Shown piece after piece: positions 60,023-64,000 of a DNA stretch of 64,000 nucleotides; the stretch's first letter is position 1; the number at the start of each line of letters is the position of its first letter. The position numbers were made by a program, and so were the translations under genes. The stretch lies in assembly GCA_965226965.1 (NCBI GenBank), contig OZ245715.1:3720001-3784000 (forward strand), given 5' to 3'. The DNA is from Endoryza foliicola (GTDB lineage Bacteria; Bacteroidota; Bacteroidia; Chitinophagales; Chitinophagaceae). The notes beneath the pieces were generated by a model. It was given only the letters and a program-made list of their open reading frames with translations, made no database searches and was not told where the DNA came from.

Positions 60023-61552
60023 ATGAGAAAATTGTTGATGGTACTTGCGGTGGCAAGTCCGTATTGCTTGATGGCGCAGCCGAAGTCGGCGCCGGCTACT
60101 CCCCCAGCCCCGGTTAAGGAAGTAAAAAATGCAGGACCGGATGTGAATTTTAATCCGGATGCAGTGGTGGTGAGTACACATGAAGTAACCATTAAAGGGC
60201 AGAAAGTGCCGTATAAGGCAACTACCGGTACCATGCCTGTTTGGAACGAAGATGGCAAGACCATTGCCGGATTGTTTTTCACTTATTACGAAAGAACGGA
60301 TGTAAAAGATAGAACCACAAGACCGATTGTGGTGAGTTTTAACGGTGGACCGGGATCGGCATCGGTGTGGATGCACATCGCTTATACGGGACCGGTGGTA
60401 TTGAATATTGATGACGAGGGCAATCCAATTCAACCTTATGGATTCAAAGACAATCCCAATTCCATTTTAGATGTAGCCGACATTGTGTATGTAGATCCCG
60501 TAAACACGGGTTTCTCGCGCATTGTAGACAAGAACACGCCCCGTTCTACTTTCTTTGGTGTGAATGCCGATGTGAAGTATTTGGCGGAGTGGATCAATAC
60601 TTTTATGAGCAGGTACAATAGATGGGCGTCTCCCAAGTACTTGATTGGTGAAAGCTATGGTACCACGCGGGTATCAGGATTGGCGTTGGAATTGCAGGAA
60701 AGTCAGTGGATGTATTTTAACGGCGTGGTATTGGTATCGCCCACCGATTTGGGGTTGACACGCAGCACTCAACAAGCAGCGGCCCTGAGATGGCCTTATT
60801 TCGCGGCAACTGCTTGGTATCATAAGAAATTACCGGCCGATTTGCAATCGAAGGATTTGACGGCGATGCTACCGGAGGTAGAGAAATTTGCGATGGGAGA
60901 ATTGTTGGTGGGTATCAATAAAGGCAGTTTGATCACTGATGCAGAGCGCAAGGACTTGGCGAAGAAGATGGCGCGTTATTCGGGCCTACCGGAAGAAGTG
61001 ATATTGCAGAACAACTTTGATGTATCCACGCAATTGTTCTGGAAAGAGTTGTTGAGAGAAGAAGGCTATACGGTGGGTAGATTGGATTCAAGATATAAGG
61101 GCATTGACAAGAAGGATGCGGGTGATCGTCCGGATTTCAACTCGGAGTTGACCAGTTGGTTGCATTCTTTCACTCCTCCCATTAATATGTATTTAAGAGA
61201 GGAATTGGGGTATAAAACGGATCTGAAGTACAATATGTTTGGTCCGGTGCACCCTTGGGACAATAGCAACAATACTACGGGAGAGAATTTGGGCAAGGCC
61301 ATGCGTTCGAATCCGTATTTGCATGTAATGGTGCAATCGGGTTATTACGACGGCGCCTGTGATTATTTCAATGCGCAGTACAATATGTGGCAGATCGATC
61401 CATCGGGTAAGTTGACCAGCAGGATCAGTTTTAAGGGCTACAGAAGCGGTCATATGATGTATTTGAGAAGAGAGGATTTGGTAAGCAGCAATGAGGATTT
61501 GAGGGAGTTTATTAGGAAGAGTGCGAGTGGGGGGAAAGCAGCGAAATACTGA
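60023..61552 (+). CDS. Exported S10-family serine carboxypeptidase-like peptidase
   Basis: 509 residues with a signal peptide (MRKLLMVLAVASPYCLMAQ). S10 alpha/beta-hydrolase landmarks are present: VVSFNGGPGSASVWMHIAYT (oxyanion region), VYVDPVNTGFSRI, catalytic Ser in IGESYGTTRVSG near residue 215, a probable catalytic Asp in YYDGACDYF near 450, and His in GYRSGHMMYLRRED near 482. It should remove C-terminal residues from peptides in the periplasm or outside. Single gene between two composite repeats. Confidence 0.92.
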   Translation: MRKLLMVLAVASPYCLMAQPKSAPATPPAPVKEVKNAGPDVNFNPDAVVVSTHEVTIKGQKVPYKATTGTMPVWNEDGKTIAGLFFTYYERTDVKDRTTRPIVVSFNGGPGSASVWMHIAYTGPVVLNIDDEGNPIQPYGFKDNPNSILDVADIVYVDPVNTGFSRIVDKNTPRSTFFGVNADVKYLAEWINTFMSRYNRWASPKYLIGESYGTTRVSGLALELQESQWMYFNGVVLVSPTDLGLTRSTQQAAALRWPYFAATAWYHKKLPADLQSKDLTAMLPEVEKFAMGELLVGINKGSLITDAERKDLAKKMARYSGLPEEVILQNNFDVSTQLFWKELLREEGYTVGRLDSRYKGIDKKDAGDRPDFNSELTSWLHSFTPPINMYLREELGYKTDLKYNMFGPVHPWDNSNNTTGENLGKAMRSNPYLHVMVQSGYYDGACDYFNAQYNMWQIDPSGKLTSRISFKGYRSGHMMYLRREDLVSSNEDLREFIRKSASGGKAAKY

Positions 61553-61960
61553 TTAGGTGTTAGGCGTTAGGTGTTAGGCTTTAGGTGTTAGGCGTTAGGC
61601 GTTAGGCTTTAGGTGTTAGGTTTTGATCGCTGCGCGATTGGGGAATAAAAAATATGAAAGAGTAAGACGGCTGAGAGGCCGTCTTTTTTGTTGTAGTAGA
61701 GGTATATTCGCTGCTTCCGCTGCTTCCGCCTCGCTACGGCTGCTTTCGCTGCGCTGGTTCCTGAGCCAACCGAAGGTTGAGTCGAAGGACGCCGCGGTAA
61801 AGAAAACACTGTACAAATAGAGATTAAGGGAAAAATAAATCTATCAAATAGTAAGTCATTCCAACTTAGCGCCTCTTCTCTACCTCCGTGAAACTTTGCG
61901 ACTTTAGCAGCAGCGCAGCTGCGCCAAGCCTAAAGCCTAATGCCTAATGCCTCAACCTTG
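61553..61960. repeat. Composite intergenic repeat, copy 9 (forward, partial and rearranged)
   Basis: Starts 3 nt after the peptidase stop with the longest GTTAGGC tract in the window (61556-61622, mixed GTTAGGCGTTAGGTG units of 7 nt). Then come a segment containing AAGACGGCTGAGAGGCCGTCTTTTTTG (hairpin AAGACGGC / GCCGTCTT near 61663-61686, followed by T6, a plausible plus-strand terminator), a GCTTCCGCTGCTTCCGC tract, a palindrome with CTGAGCCAACCGAAGG and TTGAGTCGAAGG (61761-61789), and CCTAAAGCCTAATGCC (61928-61950). Confidence 0.75.
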
Positions 61961-62038
61961 ATACCTGACCGAAAAGAACCCACCCCACCCCTACCAAACA
62001 TTAACAAATTCTACCCAAAAAATCTCGTGTATACGACC

Positions 62039-62068
62039 TTGTGGTTCTTAGGTAAATAAGTATATTTA
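62039..62068 (+). promoter_or_regulatory. Orphan promoter
   Basis: CTTG (TTG 62039-62041), exactly 19 nt, then TATATTTA (62061-62068; one mismatch from TAnnTTTG). No ORF begins downstream for several hundred bases. Confidence 0.45.
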
Positions 62069-62074
62069 GGAAAC

Positions 62075-62145
62075 AAACCGAGTCCGAGGAGTGATCTTTA
62101 CCTTCTCTTCAGGGACCGGTGTGTACATACCTAGCCGGTCTGAAT
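62075..62145 (+). ncRNA. Possible small RNA downstream of the orphan promoter
   Basis: Unique sequence inside an otherwise repeat-filled gap. The predicted transcript can form GAGGAG/CTTCTC (62086-62091 with 62102-62107, one G-U) and GACCGG/CCGGTC (62114-62119 with 62135-62140). No U-tract follows immediately, and the family is not recognised. The 3' end is arbitrary. Confidence 0.3.
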
Positions 62146-62214
62146 TACAAAAACACATTTTCCTTCAAATCGGCTTACTAATTGAATATGAGTAGGTTAT
62201 GATGTAATGTTGTA

Positions 62215-62600
62215 ACTGAGAGGCACGAAGTGCGGGAAGACAGGAACGAGGAAGCGAGGAAGCGAGGAGACGAGGAGACGAGGAGACGAGGAAATACAAA
62301 GAAAGAAGAGGGGGAGGAACAGGGGGAGTTAATTAAGAACTAAGAAGTAAGAATTAAGAATTGAACAGCCGGGGCAATTAATAATTAATAAGTAATAATT
62401 AATAATGAAACAGCCGGCGAGATCAAGAAAGAACAGGGGGAATACAGGAAGGAGGATAAGAGGAAACGAGGGTGAGGAGGTAGACTATCCATCCTGTAAA
62501 TCCTTTAATCTTGTAAATCCTGATCGCTGTCAGGTTGATTGAATATTGGAGGCTAATCTGTGGAAATCTGTTGTAATCTGGAGTATCTGTGGCAAAAAAA
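62215..62600. repeat. Composite intergenic repeat, copy 10 (reverse)
   Basis: In plus order: purine tract GAGGAAGCGAGGAAGCGAGG and GAGGAGACGAGG repeats (62246-62290); AGGGGGAGGAACAGGGGG; two AT modules closed by GAACAGCCGG and AAACAGCCGGCGAGATC (62325-62425); AATCCTTTAATCTTG; GGTTGATTGAATATTGG; and AATCTGTGGAAATCTG with GAGTATCTGTGGC (62555-62594). The remaining 62600-62743 is AT-rich leader of the recombinase gene. Confidence 0.8.
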
Positions 62601-62743
62601 GGGAGGAAGGAAGTAGAAATTTATGAAGCGTAGCGGAGGACAGAGCAAATACTAAAGTTTGATATATGGTTAATAACAGGTTGTAAATTGATGAAAACAC
62701 CATGAGTATGTAAGATAGGCGAGCTAGCTTTCGGGGCAAAAAC

Positions 62744-63913
62744 GTGAAAGAAGTTCGCATTAAAGTAATGGATCATCGGGGTGCAAGATGCATTGGGATC
62801 TATTTTGAGAACTATAGTAGTTTAAATGGATTGCTGCGGAAAAAAATGGGTGCAAGGTGGAGTCAGACTCATAAATGTTGGTATGTAGGATTTAGCGAAT
62901 CGAACTTACAAAGATTGCATCATTTGTTAAAGGAAGCGGGGTGTATTATCATTGAGGAGCAATTGGGAAAGGCAGGTGGAATGAGCAGGGAGTTGTCTGA
63001 GAAAACGGAAAGGGGTGCAGGTTATACGTTAGATCGAATCTACGACGTTAATAAGCAGGTGTTGGAAGATGTGCGTCAGCATTTGATTTTAAAGGCCTAC
63101 AGTCCTTCTACCATACGCACCTACTTAAATGAGCTGCATGCATTTTTAGGAACCATAAAAGATCGTGATGCGCGAAGTTTTACGCCGGATCGGATCAAGG
63201 CATATCTCCAATATTGTTTTGAGAAGTTGAATCTATCGGAAAATACATTGCATAGTAGAATAAATGCTTTAAAGTTTTACTATGAGCAGGTATTGAAACG
63301 AGAGAAATTCTTTTGGGAGATTCCACGACCCAAAAAGCCATTACAATTACCTAAATTGTTGAACGAAGATGAGTTAACGCGTTTGTTCAATGCGTTACAG
63401 AATAAAAAGCACAAGGCTATGTTGTTTACAGCCTATTCGGCAGGATTGCGGGTAAGCGAAGTAGTGGCATTAGAACTATCGGATATTGACAGCAAGCGAA
63501 TGCAGATGCATATTCGGAATGCAAAGGGTAAAAAAGACCGGTATGTAAATTTAAGTCCGGTTTTGTTAGACATTTTACGTCGCTATATTCAAGAGTGTGA
63601 GCCGAAGCCTAGAAAGTATTTGTTTGAATCTAGTCAGACCGGTAGCTCCTACCCTACTCGAACTATTCAGCAAGTGTTTTCGAATGCAAAGCAGAAGGCG
63701 GGCATCAGCAAATCGGTGGGTATTCACAGTTTGCGGCACAGTTTTGCAACTCATTTGTTGGATAAAGGTGTAGACATTCGGTATATCAAGGATTTATTAG
63801 GTCATTTTGACATCAGAACAACGGAGCGGTACTTACATGTAAGCAAAAAGAGCTTGGTAAACATTGTGAGTCCGTTTGATGATTTGTGGAAGGGTAACGA
63901 GATTGACTGGTGA
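62744..63913 (+). CDS. Tyrosine recombinase (XerC/D-like integrase) with an extra N-terminal domain
   Basis: 389 residues from a GTG at 62744 (a TAA lies in frame just upstream, and no ATG precedes). Residues 1-75 form a small beta-rich domain (CIGIYFENYSSLNGLLRKKM, ARWSQTHKCWYVGF) seen in several Bacteroidota integrases. A SAM-like core-binding domain follows (about 100-190: SPSTIRTYLNELHAFLG). The catalytic domain has Arg236 (SAGLRVSEVV), His328 and Arg331 (IHSLRHSFATHLL), His354 (LLGHFD) and nucleophile Tyr363 (TERYLHVS), so it appears active. The integron-integrase-specific insertion between the catalytic boxes is absent. Target site unknown. Downstream sequence to the window end is AT-rich, with no gene seen. 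Confidence 0.93.
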   Translation: MKEVRIKVMDHRGARCIGIYFENYSSLNGLLRKKMGARWSQTHKCWYVGFSESNLQRLHHLLKEAGCIIIEEQLGKAGGMSRELSEKTERGAGYTLDRIYDVNKQVLEDVRQHLILKAYSPSTIRTYLNELHAFLGTIKDRDARSFTPDRIKAYLQYCFEKLNLSENTLHSRINALKFYYEQVLKREKFFWEIPRPKKPLQLPKLLNEDELTRLFNALQNKKHKAMLFTAYSAGLRVSEVVALELSDIDSKRMQMHIRNAKGKKDRYVNLSPVLLDILRRYIQECEPKPRKYLFESSQTGSSYPTRTIQQVFSNAKQKAGISKSVGIHSLRHSFATHLLDKGVDIRYIKDLLGHFDIRTTERYLHVSKKSLVNIVSPFDDLWKGNEIDW

Positions 63914-64000
63914 ATTGTACTAACAAACAATAAATTTTGTATATCACTAACCATATAGGAATCAACCACTTAGTTGTATAACAATTTTATGTGGGGATTC

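Noticed and set aside
61556..61622. GTTAGGC motifs resembling integron attC core sites (GTTRRRY), with a tyrosine recombinase about 1 kb away.
   Set aside because: The GTTAGGC units are tandem at 7-nt spacing with no paired RYYYAAC/GTTRRRY arms forming an attC-like imperfect palindrome. The recombinase lacks the integron-integrase insertion, and the flanking genes are ordinary chromosomal genes.
61663..61692. Hairpin followed by T6, considered as a mobile element end.
   Set aside because: It looks like a plain Rho-independent terminator (AAGACGGC/GCCGTCTT then TTTTTT) for the S10 peptidase transcript, and no element is bounded by it.

Overview
The window is chromosomal DNA from a member of the Bacteroidota, most likely close to the Chitinophagaceae. 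The evidence is a SusC/SusD pair, several type IX secretion system (T9SS) cargo proteins with gliding-motility-type C-termini, two PorP/SprF paralogues, TAnnTTTG promoter boxes, and genes without Shine-Dalgarno sequences. No rRNA, tRNA or CRISPR array was seen.

Layout. 1-7.7 kb (minus strand): 5' end of fabI, recN, two exported proteins, and a C4 zinc-ribbon/Nif3 pair. 8-13.1 kb (minus): one very large exported TPR-CHAT protein. 13.2-27.8 kb (plus): M32 carboxypeptidase, a small lipoprotein, two giant PKD-repeat T9SS adhesins with a PorP/SprF partner, a Bcp-type peroxiredoxin, a tiny protein that is nearly only a T9SS sorting domain, and an RlmI-like methyltransferase. 28-38 kb (minus): SusC, SusD, an FG-GAP/ASPIC-UnbV (CRTAC1-like) lipoprotein and a vanadium haloperoxidase/PAP2-type enzyme. 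38.4-40.2 kb: grpE-dnaJ. 40.5-47.3 kb (minus): YfbK-like VWA protein, hpt, glucosaminidase-LysM, O-methyltransferase, LOG protein, sodium:solute symporter. 47.6-49.2 kb: nested tandem repeat array. 49.2-54.4 kb (plus): second LOG protein, small outer membrane protein, a receiver domain lacking its phospho-acceptor Asp, a probable frameshifted small gene, recG. 54.4-61.6 kb (plus): a third T9SS adhesin (DUF7948/SBBP/PKD), second PorP/SprF, S10 peptidase. 62.7-63.9 kb: tyrosine recombinase.

How genes work together. The two adhesin + PorP/SprF sets look like T9SS cargo with outer membrane attachment partners. SusC/SusD with CRTAC1-like and haloperoxidase genes forms an envelope locus without recognisable glycoside hydrolases. 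The rest is mainly housekeeping.

The most unusual structure is between the genes. Many intergenic gaps hold pieces of one composite repeat made of different short-period modules in a fixed order, on either strand. It abuts stop codons, supplies last codons of some genes, and a similar purine-rich tract lies inside a glucosaminidase linker. The 47.6-49.2 kb array is a second, hairpin-rich repeat whose unit lengths differ by exactly 53 bp. An orphan promoter near 62.05 kb may drive a small RNA.
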